A program made the position numbers and the translations under genes. The notes beneath the pieces were generated by a model, which worked only from the letters and a program-made list of their open reading frames with translations, ran no database searches and was not told the DNA's origin. From Planctobacterium marinum (GTDB taxonomy: Bacteria > Pseudomonadota > Gammaproteobacteria > Enterobacterales > Alteromonadaceae), in the NCBI RefSeq assembly GCF_036322805.1, contig NZ_AP027272.1, positions 4,808,184 to 4,872,183 of the forward strand: a DNA stretch of 64,000 nt. The letters run 5' to 3'. This document shows positions 57,505 to 64,000 of the stretch, piece by piece. How positions within the stretch are numbered: the stretch's first letter is position 1; every line of letters begins with the position of its first letter.

Positions 57505-58323
57505 TTATTTCACCTGATTAGGTCGATAACCGGTGTTGGTATCGCTATAGCCACTGTATTCATCTGAGAGGCTATCACGTCGACTGGGGCCACTGAACTT
57601 CACCTTGTAGGTATCGTATTCCTTGATGGATTCAAAGCAGTACTGGCCAAGTGCGTTTTGTAGTTGTGGTAAACCGTGATTAGTGATGAGTATACAATTC
57701 TTTTTGTTGGCCAGACGCTGTCTTAACAGGTTGCCCAGCCAGCTTTGTGAATTTTTATTGAGTTGCGTTTCATTGACACAAACCTCATCCAGGATGAGCA
57801 AGTCAACTTCAATCAGATCTTTGTTTATTTCGCGGAACTTTTCGCCGACGTTATCTTGCGCTTTGTAATCCCAGGAAAAGGTACGCAATTCCAATAAACT
57901 GGAGAGCTGTCGATAGAGCACGGTAATTTCATGCTCGTTGATAAGCTCATGCGCAATAGCTCCGGCAATATGGGATTTACCGCGACCGTAGTCACCGTAA
58001 AACAACATCAGGTGAGAGCCACTTTCACGCCAACTACTGTCTTGGTGGGCGGCAATAAAACTTTTTGCGATGCTGACAGCTTCTACTACGTCTGGACTAT
58101 CCAGTTCCAGGTTTTCAAAACGCCACTTTGGGTTGAGGTCGGATTTACCTTGCAGTGTCGCGACGCGATCCACTCTGGCTTTTTGTTGAGCCAACTGTAT
58201 ATCTTGATTTGCTTGTAACTCATAAACTTTGCGCAAAGACTGATAATCCATTGCCGGACCAGAATCCAATTTTTTGCCCAAGGTCTCTGAAAATTTTCTG
58301 AGTTTGTCGTTAAGATTTTCCAT
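57505..58323 (-). CDS. dnaC: DnaC-like replicative helicase loader ATPase
   Basis: 272 residues. Resembles Escherichia DnaC throughout: N-terminal helical region (helicase-binding, 1-65), 'NPKWRFENLELDSPDVVEA', Walker A 'GDYGRGKSH' (110-118), Walker B 'VDLLILDEVCV' (173-183), and sensor region 'NCILITNHGLPQLQNALGQ'. DnaC opens the DnaB ring onto single-stranded DNA at oriC and restart forks. Overlaps dnaT by 14 bases. Transcription runs toward oriC. The C-terminal tail (about 245-272, Ser/Tyr-rich) extends past Escherichia DnaC. Confidence 0.85.
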   Translation of the reverse strand: MENLNDKLRKFSETLGKKLDSGPAMDYQSLRKVYELQANQDIQLAQQKARVDRVATLQGKSDLNPKWRFENLELDSPDVVEAVSIAKSFIAAHQDSSWRESGSHLMLFYGDYGRGKSHIAGAIAHELINEHEITVLYRQLSSLLELRTFSWDYKAQDNVGEKFREINKDLIEVDLLILDEVCVNETQLNKNSQSWLGNLLRQRLANKKNCILITNHGLPQLQNALGQYCFESIKEYDTYKVKFSGPSRRDSLSDEYSGYSDTNTGYRPNQVK

Positions 58324-58954
58324 GGTATCTGTCTATGAGTTTCTTGGTATTTTCGTCAATCACCACTTCAGGTTGTTTTTCTACCTGCTGGTAACCAATG
58401 ATGGAATCTGGATTATAGCCTTTTATTTGTCGGGATTTGCGAATATGGAGCACAAATTTTTGTGTCCATTGCCACTCTGAAAAAGTCTGTTCAGGACGGC
58501 CTAGCCAATAGGCAATAAACTCGCCTAGCTCGGTATCAGAATAGTCTTTTTGTATCACGCCAACCAGTTGTGCTATTTCTTCGAAAGTTTTGTCGTTGGG
58601 ACGCCAGTCTTTGTTTATTCTTTTGCGTTGCGACAACGCCGGGTTTTGTACTTGCAGCATTTGTGGCAGCCGGAACTGCACACCCGAAAGGGAATCACTG
58701 TCATTGATTGTGGTTAAGGGTTCTAACAATTCTTCGGCAATCAGTTCCAATATGAACTCGTTGATCTCTCTACCCAAGGTTATATTAGCGCCGCCGCTAT
58801 TGAGCAACTCTTGAATGGCCTTGTAGTTGAGAGGTGGACAATTTCCTGTCTGTGGATTGGCCGCAGGGCGAAAGTACAGCAGGTATAACACTCTGGAGTT
58901 GTTGTGCAGTGGTTTTGCCAGGGATTGCAGCTCAGTTTGATTCAAACAATCCAC
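58310..58954 (-). CDS. dnaT: DnaT-like primosomal protein
   Basis: 214 residues. The C-terminal half carries the DnaT DNA-binding pattern: 'KDWRPNDKTFEEIAQL' (116-130), 'DTELGEFIAYWLG' and 'FSEWQWTQKFVLHI' (158-171), aligning with W-x-P, F-I-A-Y-W and W-x-x-K of Escherichia DnaT. The N-terminal part (about 1-100) looks like a winged-helix replication-protein domain ('LNYKAIQELLNSGGANIT'). DnaT passes DnaB-DnaC to PriA-marked forks; priA is also in this window. Overlaps mioC by 23 bases and dnaC by 14 bases, so the three are one transcript. Confidence 0.8.
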   Translation of the reverse strand: MDCLNQTELQSLAKPLHNNSRVLYLLYFRPAANPQTGNCPPLNYKAIQELLNSGGANITLGREINEFILELIAEELLEPLTTINDSDSLSGVQFRLPQMLQVQNPALSQRKRINKDWRPNDKTFEEIAQLVGVIQKDYSDTELGEFIAYWLGRPEQTFSEWQWTQKFVLHIRKSRQIKGYNPDSIIGYQQVEKQPEVVIDENTKKLIDRYHGKS

Positions 58955-59384
58955 CTGCTAATTGATTTGCTAACCACTCGCCTGCAACTTCCTCAGGCAT
59001 TGGGTGCTGTAACACATCAATGCAAAATAGTTCAGATAAGGGTTTTGCTCCTGACTTGCACATGAGTTCATAAAGGGTTTTTCCTGCCTGACAAAAAGTA
59101 TCATAGCTGGAATCACCCAAAGCAATAACGATGAATTGGATCTGGCTTAAATCTGAGTCGGGCAGGGCGTTAGCAAAAGCTTGAATGTTATCCGGCAAAT
59201 CGCCCGCGCCATGGGTAGAGCTGCATAATACCCAGATACCTGATTGCCTTATCTGAGTAATATCAGGTTGAAAATGCACTTCAGCGTTAAACCCTGCTTG
59301 ATGCAATTCTGTTTGAACTTGCTCAGCAACATATTCAGTGGCACCTAACATGGAGCCAGTAATAATCTCTATCTGATCGGCCAT
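58932..59384 (-). CDS. mioC: flavodoxin-like protein MioC
   Basis: 150 residues, close to Escherichia MioC (147). FMN-binding signatures: 'GSMLGATEYVAEQVQ' (8-22), 'VLCSSTHGAGDLPDN' and 'ALGDSSYDTFCQAGK'. Electron carrier; linked to biotin synthase activity in Escherichia. As there, it lies beside oriC and is read toward it, though here dnaT and dnaC lie between. Its start overlaps the mnmE stop (TAATG). Confidence 0.92.
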   Translation of the reverse strand: MADQIEIITGSMLGATEYVAEQVQTELHQAGFNAEVHFQPDITQIRQSGIWVLCSSTHGAGDLPDNIQAFANALPDSDLSQIQFIVIALGDSSYDTFCQAGKTLYELMCKSGAKPLSELFCIDVLQHPMPEEVAGEWLANQLAGGLFESN

Positions 59385-60751
59385 TATTTACCTATGCAAA
59401 AAGAGGAAAAAATCCGGCCCAGCAGATCATCAGAGCTGAATTCGCCGGTTATTTCGTTCAAAAACTGTTGTGCAATACGCAACTCTTCAGCCAGCAGTTC
59501 GCCGGCTCTGAATTCAGTGAGTTGTTCGTAACCATTATCAATGTGTTGTTGTGCCGACTGCAGTGCCTTGACATGTCGGGCACGGGCGCTGAATTGACCT
59601 TCTGTGGTTTGCTGAAATCCCATGCACTCTTTAAGGTGTTGTTTTAATAATTCAACACCATCTCCCGTGTTGGCAGAAAGGGAGATAATCGGATCTGGAT
59701 CGGCTCTCAGCTCTGTGGCTTCGCCACTGAGATCGGCTTTATTGCGCACTATGGTGATCTTGTTTTGTTCGGGTAATTGAGCGTGAAATTCTGGCCATAA
59801 AGTGGCGGGGTCTGTGGCGTCAGATTCAGTACTATCCACAAGCAGCAGGATGCGATCCGCCTGATTGATTTCCTGCCAGGCACGCTCAATCCCGATCTGT
59901 TCTACCTTGTCAGGACTTTCCCGTAAGCCGGCGGTATCGATTATGTGTAGTGGCATGCCATCAATGTGGATATGCTCTTTTAATACGTCGCGAGTGGTGC
60001 CCGCGATATCCGTTACTATCGCGGATTCTTTACCGGCAAGCTGATTTAAGAGACTGGATTTACCCGCATTGGGTCGACCGGCAATAACTACCTTCATGCC
60101 GTCTCGCAAAATACTGCCTTGTTTGGCTTGTGCCAGGGTACTTTGCATTTTGCTTTTAAGAGCATCAACACCGTTTATCACCGTGGCATCAGCAAGAAAA
60201 TCGATTTCTTCTTCTGGAAAGTCAATGGCGGCTTCAACGTACATGCGCAGATGAATAACTTGTTCTACCAGCTCATGGATATGTCTGGAAAACTCACCTT
60301 GCAATGAGCGCATGGCACTTTCAACTGCCTGAGAGGAAGACGCATCAATGATATCAGCGATAGCTTCAGCTTGAGTAAGGTCAAGCTTGTCGTTTAGAAA
60401 AGCCCGTTGACTGAATTCTCCCGGGTTAGCAAAGCGCACTCCGTCAATTTTGACGATTTCGTCCATCAACATCGAAAGCAATACCTGGCCACCATGTCCT
60501 TGTAATTCCAGAACATCTTCACCGGTAAAAGAGTGGGGGGCTTTGAAATAGAGAGCGATACCCTGGTCGAGAATTTGCTTATTGAGATTATAAAAGGGCA
60601 AGTATTCAGCTGCTCTCACAGCTGGTACTTTACCCAATAAGTGTTGCGCTACTGTCTCGGCCAGTTTTCCCGATACGCGAATAATGCCTACACCGCCTTT
60701 GCCGGGCGCTGTCGCTTGGGCAACTATGGTATCCTGGTCACTGGCCAACAT
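59384..60751 (-). CDS. mnmE: tRNA modification GTPase MnmE (TrmE)
   Basis: 455 residues. N-terminal tetrahydrofolate-binding domain ('[16 protein letters not shown]'), helical domain, and inserted G domain with P-loop '[14 protein letters not shown]', '[10 protein letters not shown]', 'DTAGLRES' and 'NKADL'. It ends with the invariant 'FCIGK' whose Cys is needed for modification. Works with MnmG. Eleven bases after the yajQ region, start of the mioC-dnaT-dnaC transcript. Confidence 0.98.
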   Translation of the reverse strand: MLASDQDTIVAQATAPGKGGVGIIRVSGKLAETVAQHLLGKVPAVRAAEYLPFYNLNKQILDQGIALYFKAPHSFTGEDVLELQGHGGQVLLSMLMDEIVKIDGVRFANPGEFSQRAFLNDKLDLTQAEAIADIIDASSSQAVESAMRSLQGEFSRHIHELVEQVIHLRMYVEAAIDFPEEEIDFLADATVINGVDALKSKMQSTLAQAKQGSILRDGMKVVIAGRPNAGKSSLLNQLAGKESAIVTDIAGTTRDVLKEHIHIDGMPLHIIDTAGLRESPDKVEQIGIERAWQEINQADRILLLVDSTESDATDPATLWPEFHAQLPEQNKITIVRNKADLSGEATELRADPDPIISLSANTGDGVELLKQHLKECMGFQQTTEGQFSARARHVKALQSAQQHIDNGYEQLTEFRAGELLAEELRIAQQFLNEITGEFSSDDLLGRIFSSFCIGK

Positions 60752-60762
60752 GAGGTGTAATC

Positions 60763-61245
60763 TTAATCTCTGAAGTTTTTATACTGAAACGCTTGCTCTA
60801 ATTCTGCACCTTTGATCAGTGCAATGGCTTGTTGCAAGTCGTCTCGCTTTTTGCCGGTAACTCTCAGCTCTTCACCCTGGATAGCAGTTTGTACTTTGAT
60901 TTTGGAATCTTTGATGAGCTTAACCAGCTTCTTCGCGGTTTCTTTATCAATACCTTGTTTAAACTCTATGTCCTGTTTACAGGTTTTTCCGGTTTTATTA
61001 ACGTCTTTGAGATCTAACGAGCGAGTGTCGATATTTCGCTTAACACATTTGTCGCGCAGAATACTTTGCATTTGTTGTAACTGAAAATCGCCTTCGGCGC
61101 TCATGCTGACGATGTTTTCATTTCTGCTAAATGTGGCTTCTACACCTCTGAAGTCAAAACGGGTAGAAATCTCTCTATTGGCGTTATCTACAGCATTTTG
61201 CAATTCTGACAATTCGATTTCAGATACTACGTCAAATGAGGGCAT
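60763..61245 (-). CDS. yajQ: YajQ-family nucleotide-binding protein
   Basis: 160 residues from ATG 61245 ([21 protein letters not shown]), with AGGAG upstream; longer readings are rejected. Two ferredoxin-like halves; '[13 protein letters not shown]', '[25 protein letters not shown]' (in parts) and '[18 protein letters not shown]' are characteristic. Homologues bind cyclic-di-GMP (Xanthomonas) or tRNA/GTP. Usually located elsewhere in Escherichia; here inside the yidC-mnmE gap. Confidence 0.95.
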   Translation of the reverse strand: MPSFDVVSEIELSELQNAVDNANREISTRFDFRGVEATFSRNENIVSMSAEGDFQLQQMQSILRDKCVKRNIDTRSLDLKDVNKTGKTCKQDIEFKQGIDKETAKKLVKLIKDSKIKVQTAIQGEELRVTGKKRDDLQQAIALIKGAELEQAFQYKNFRD

Positions 61246-61282
61246 GTTGAATACTCCTGATATTTTCGGTGCCGTTAAGCAC

Positions 61283-61306
61283 AAGGCCCTGATTAAACAG
61301 GGCCTT
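61283..61306. terminator. hairpin between yidC and yajQ
   Basis: AAGGCCCTG/CAGGGCCTT, perfect 9-bp stem, 6-base loop. On the minus strand, where yidC ends, only weak T follows, so partial termination or read-through into yajQ-mnmE is likely. Confidence 0.55.
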
Positions 61307-61311
61307 AAAAA

Positions 61312-62955
61312 TTAGTTAACTTTTATGCCTTTCTTTTCCATTGAGGCATAAATTAATTTAGCCTGGACTAACGTAATGACGTTACTGATCAACCAATAAA
61401 GTACCAATCCGGCCGGGAACCACAAGAAGAAGACACTCATGGCAACTGGCATCCATTGCATGATTTTCTGCTGCATCGGGTCGGTTACCGTCACCGGGTT
61501 CAGCTTTTGCAGAAGATACATACTGGCACCCGTTAATACCGGTAACACAAAGTATGGATCCATTACCGATAAGTCTTCTATCCAGAAGATAAAGTCAGCG
61601 TGACGCAATTCAACCGACTCTAACAGTACCCAATAAAGTGCCAGGAAGATTGGCATTTGTAACAGTAGTGGGAAGCAACCACCCATAGGGTTGGTTTTTT
61701 CCTTTTTGTACAATTCCATCATGCCTTGCGACATTTTCTGACGGTCGTCACCGTAGCGATCTTTCAGAGCCTGGATTTTCGGGGCTAAAGCGCGCATTTT
61801 AGCCATGGATTCGTATTGCGCTTTAGTGAGCGGGTACATTAAACCTTTCACTATAATCGTGATGATGATAATGGCCGCACCCCAGTTAATAACGATGCCT
61901 TGAATAAAGCTCAACAAACTAAAAAGGGGTTGTGCCAACCACCACAAAAAACCGTAGTCAACTGTCAGATCGAGACCACGCGCAAGCGCTGCCAGTGTAT
62001 CTTGATCTTTCGGACCAATGTACAAGGTACTATTCACCGTGGTTTTATCACCTGCTGCCACAGTGACTGGTGAACCAGTGTAGCCAATAACGGCTTGGTT
62101 TTGATTAACGGTTCTGGAATACAGATTAGTATTTTGTTCTTGTGGCGGTACCCATGAAGACACGAAATAGTGTTCCAACATTGCAACCCAACCGCCCTGA
62201 GTCGTCTCTTTCAAATTCTCGTCGGCGATATCGGAAAAATCGTATTTTTTGTAGCGCTCTTCAGAGGTGGAGTAAGCTGCGCCGCGATAGGTTGGCATGA
62301 ACATGCTGCCACCTTGTCGGCCGGTTACTTGTTTAAGCTGAGCATATTGTTGAAAGCTGATGGTGTCGTCAGTACTGTTAATTACTTCAAACTTAACATC
62401 AATTGCATGGCTATCTCGGGTAAAGGTGAATATTTTCTGATAGGTAATCCCCTCAGCTGAAACAAAAGTCAGGGGAACTACCAAGGTATCGCCTGTCATT
62501 TCGAAAGAATCTGTCGTGCTGCTGTATACCGGGCGGCCATCAGGATTGGAATCAGGTCCATGGCTACCAACTAATCCACTTTGTGCCACATACAACAGGT
62601 CGCTGTCAGGGTTCAGGATCTGAATGGGGTCGGGTTTGTCTATTTCCAGCGGAAACTTAAGTAATTTTGCCGATACAACATCACCACCTTTTGTATCAAT
62701 CAACAGTTCGTGAGTGCTTGTTGTGACGCTGATCAACTTTTGACTTGAAGCGTTGGTGATGCCAGGTACCATCTGCTGGCCTTCCGGTACATCCATCGCT
62801 GCAGTACCTGAACTAGCAGTGGGTACAGATTCTTGTATTTCTGGTGTGACTTTTGTCTCAACAGGTTTTGGACCATAGTCAATTTGCCATTGGTTCCATA
62901 ATAAAAACGTTACCAAAGCGAGTCCGATAACGAGAAAGCTACGTTGCGATTCCAT
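61312..62955 (-). CDS. yidC: membrane protein insertase YidC
   Basis: 547 residues from ATG 62955 (MESQRSFLVIGLALVTFLLWNQW, in part), the conserved start; the 16-codon longer frame overlaps yidD and is rejected. First span 6-22, then a large periplasmic beta domain (about 60-340), then five spans with 'GAAIIIITIIVKGLMYPLTKAQY' (in parts) holding the hydrophilic-groove Lys/Arg region, and 'NPMGGCFPLLLQMPIFLALYWVL' (in parts). Inserts membrane proteins, including ATP synthase subunits a and c encoded nearby. Seven bases after yidD. Confidence 0.97.
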   Translation of the reverse strand: MESQRSFLVIGLALVTFLLWNQWQIDYGPKPVETKVTPEIQESVPTASSGTAAMDVPEGQQMVPGITNASSQKLISVTTSTHELLIDTKGGDVVSAKLLKFPLEIDKPDPIQILNPDSDLLYVAQSGLVGSHGPDSNPDGRPVYSSTTDSFEMTGDTLVVPLTFVSAEGITYQKIFTFTRDSHAIDVKFEVINSTDDTISFQQYAQLKQVTGRQGGSMFMPTYRGAAYSTSEERYKKYDFSDIADENLKETTQGGWVAMLEHYFVSSWVPPQEQNTNLYSRTVNQNQAVIGYTGSPVTVAAGDKTTVNSTLYIGPKDQDTLAALARGLDLTVDYGFLWWLAQPLFSLLSFIQGIVINWGAAIIIITIIVKGLMYPLTKAQYESMAKMRALAPKIQALKDRYGDDRQKMSQGMMELYKKEKTNPMGGCFPLLLQMPIFLALYWVLLESVELRHADFIFWIEDLSVMDPYFVLPVLTGASMYLLQKLNPVTVTDPMQQKIMQWMPVAMSVFFLWFPAGLVLYWLISNVITLVQAKLIYASMEKKGIKVN

Positions 62956-62962
62956 AATAATG

Positions 62963-63211
62963 TCAGTTCTTTTTTGTTTTCTGCGGAATGGGGTCGTATC
63001 CACCGGGATTCAATGGGTGACACCGGATAATTCTACGAATTGTTAGCCAGAGTCCTTTAACGACTCCGAAATGTTCGATAGCCATAATGCTATACTGAGA
63101 ACACGTAGGATGAAAGCGACAATTTCCACCGAGCAGAGGTGAAATGAAACGTTGGTAAAGCTTTACCAAAAAAATCAATCCGCGGCGCAGCGCTTTATCA
63201 ATTTTTTCCAT
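62963..63211 (-). CDS. yidD: membrane-insertion efficiency factor YidD
   Basis: 82 residues. '[29 protein letters not shown]' (in parts), with conserved Cys pair 'C-R-F-x-P-T-C-S', and '[12 protein letters not shown]' are the YidD signature. An amphipathic N-terminal helix suits the inner membrane face. Overlaps rnpA by 37 bases, the normal rnpA-yidD arrangement. Confidence 0.96.
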   Translation of the reverse strand: MEKIDKALRRGLIFLVKLYQRFISPLLGGNCRFHPTCSQYSIMAIEHFGVVKGLWLTIRRIIRCHPLNPGGYDPIPQKTKKN

Positions 63212-63534
63212 AGCTTTTCCAATAACAGATTGAGTTCTTGGTTGTTCAAATCAGCAATACCGGTTTTCGCAATGATAACAATATCAATGTTTGGTAGCCG
63301 GTGTTGTTGTTGTCTGAAACTTTCCCGGATAATTCGCTTAATGCGATTTCGACCTACAGCTTTCTTTACCCTTTTTTTAGGTACAGTGATGCCGAGGCGA
63401 GGATTATTCAGATTGTTTATTCGAGCGAGAGCTGTAACTTGTGGGGATACTGCTGGGGTAGCGTCTGAGAAGACATGCTCAAAGTGAGCTGGTTTTAACA
63501 ACCTAAACTCTTTGGAAAATTCCTGAGAACTCAC
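63175..63534 (-). CDS. rnpA: ribonuclease P protein component
   Basis: 119 residues, basic. '[14 protein letters not shown]', '[30 protein letters not shown]' (in parts, containing the RNR motif 'GRNRIKR') and '[18 protein letters not shown]'. Assists the catalytic RNA in tRNA 5' processing. Twenty bases downstream of rpmH. Confidence 0.97.
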   Translation of the reverse strand: MSSQEFSKEFRLLKPAHFEHVFSDATPAVSPQVTALARINNLNNPRLGITVPKKRVKKAVGRNRIKRIIRESFRQQQHRLPNIDIVIIAKTGIADLNNQELNLLLEKLWKKLIKRCAAD

Positions 63535-63554
63535 TTTGAGATCATATCAAACAC

Positions 63555-63689
63555 TTAAGCTGATAAGCGGGCACGGCCTTTAGCGCGACGTGCGGCAAGA
63601 ACTTTACGTCCATTTTTAGTAGCCATACGTGCACGGAATCCATGACTGCGCTTACGCTTCAGATTGCTGGGTTGAAAAGTTCTTTTCAT
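63555..63689 (-). CDS. rpmH: 50S ribosomal protein L34
   Basis: 44 residues, too short for many gene lists: [20 protein letters not shown], then '[24 protein letters not shown]' in two overlapping parts, matching L34 along its whole length. Highly basic. First gene of rpmH-rnpA-yidD-yidC, behind a near-consensus promoter, and divergent from dnaA, which should start just past the right edge. Confidence 0.98.
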   Translation of the reverse strand: MKRTFQPSNLKRKRSHGFRARMATKNGRKVLAARRAKGRARLSA

Positions 63690-63748
63690 CTTAATATCTG
63701 CCGCAGTTGGTTAGTTTAAGGGGGTTACCCCTGATTTAAGGACGCGCA

Positions 63749-63777
63749 ATTCTAAAGAGTTTCCTTGTGTGCGTCAA
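63749..63777 (-). promoter_or_regulatory. sigma-70 promoter of rpmH-rnpA-yidD-yidC
   Basis: Minus strand TTGACG (63772-63777), exactly 17 bases, TAGAAT (63749-63754): one mismatch from consensus in each hexamer, typical of a strong ribosomal-protein promoter. Confidence 0.88.
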
Positions 63778-63854
63778 CATTAAATAGCAATAAGATCAAA
63801 AAACAACCCACTTATTTAATACGGTATCCAAATAAAGGATAAATAAACCAAAGT

Positions 63855-63874
63855 ATATGCACAGTTTATCCACA
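63855..63874 (+). promoter_or_regulatory. DnaA boxes in the dnaA control region
   Basis: Perfect TTATCCACA at 63866-63874 and ATATGCACA (one mismatch) at 63855-63863, tandem and same orientation. They fit DnaA autoregulation of the dnaA gene expected just right of the window. Confidence 0.75.
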
Positions 63875-63969
63875 GATGGTTGTTAGTGTTACGTTTTTGA
63901 AAGGGCAATAAGGCCGAAAACCTGCCTGTTTTAGCTCTGTTTAAAGGCCTTAAAATAGCTAAAATTGCT

Positions 63970-63975
63970 TATAAT
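63970..63975 (+). promoter_or_regulatory. candidate dnaA promoter -10 element
   Basis: TATAAT, perfect -10, with TGC just before it (extended-like). No good -35 at 17 bases. Orientation and place suit dnaA transcription out of the window. Confidence 0.5.
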
Positions 63976-64000
63976 ACATGGTGCTGTGAACGTATAAGCG

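Larger units (their letters stand above)
63690..64000. other. rpmH-dnaA divergent intergenic region
   Basis: 311 bases to the right edge, with the rpmH promoter at 63749-63777, DnaA boxes at 63855-63874 and a plus-strand -10 at 63970-63975. No gene is seen in it; dnaA itself must lie beyond 64000. Confidence 0.75.

Overview
This 64 kb window looks like a chromosomal segment of a marine gammaproteobacterium of the Alteromonadales (Alteromonadaceae-like). The evidence is the Escherichia/Vibrio-type replication-origin order, read leftwards from the right edge: [dnaA just outside]-rpmH-rnpA-yidD-yidC-yajQ-mnmE-mioC-dnaT-dnaC-oriC-mnmG-rsmG-parA-parB-atpIBEFHAGDC. There is also an hslVU/ftsN/priA/rpmE block, a proton-type ATP synthase, a FadE-type acyl-CoA dehydrogenase and many exported proteins. 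I see no tRNA, rRNA, CRISPR array, transposase, integrase or prophage.

Layout. 1-3.4 kb: truncated alpha/beta hydrolase and a secreted LTD/EEP nuclease. 3.4-9.6 kb: hslVU with a sigma-32-type promoter, a membrane-anchored unknown, ftsN, priA, and rpmE with its promoter. 9.9-19.5 kb: malic enzyme, PEP carboxylase, an ATP-grasp ligase, arginine decarboxylase, an RraA-like protein, a small membrane protein behind a LexA-box-like palindrome, and a short ribosome-hibernation-like protein. 19.5-26.4 kb: a cyclic-di-GMP operon (outer-membrane protein, YfiR, GGDEF-EAL), ubiG and fadE. 26.9-34.5 kb: a large lipoprotein, a secreted vitellogenin-N-like/HEAT protein, an unknown, carbonic anhydrase, a DUF885 lipoprotein and a VOC protein. 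34.5-40.3 kb: a divergent cluster resembling cyanophycin metabolism. 40.4-44.9 kb: a repeat copy, DUF2750, an AraC regulator, DUF1579-type proteins and two PhyH-type iron oxygenases, in an area with two broken genes. 44.9-64 kb: the atp-par-oriC-rpmH core.

Most interesting parts. (1) 34.5-40.3 kb: a protein with the N-terminal and ATP-grasp domains of cyanophycin synthetase but a shortened Mur-ligase domain that has lost its P-loop (CphA2-like), followed by a cyanophycinase-like serine hydrolase, and divergent from a second ATP-grasp ligase plus an exported M20 amidohydrolase. This could be a complete make-and-break system for an isopeptide polymer or dipeptide. (2) 43.1-44.9 kb: an intact PhyH-fold enzyme whose iron-binding HxD motif reads H-Q-G, the ligand change seen in Fe(II)/2-oxoglutarate halogenases, beside a decayed paralogue with the same H-Q-G. 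(3) A well-marked oriC with DUE, DnaA boxes, IHF site and GATC cluster, next to dnaT/dnaC loader genes. (4) A LexA-box-like palindrome in front of a 78-residue membrane protein. (5) A bacterial secreted protein with vitellogenin-N-like layout.

How the genes work together. PriA, DnaT and DnaC (with DnaA next door) form the helicase-loading set around oriC. ParAB, MnmE/MnmG, RsmG, YidC/YidD, RnpA and RpmH are the usual origin-linked housekeeping genes. PEP carboxylase and malic enzyme flank anaplerosis and pyruvate/NADPH supply. Starts were moved from the longest frame to an inner codon wherever a ribosome-binding site or family conservation decided it.
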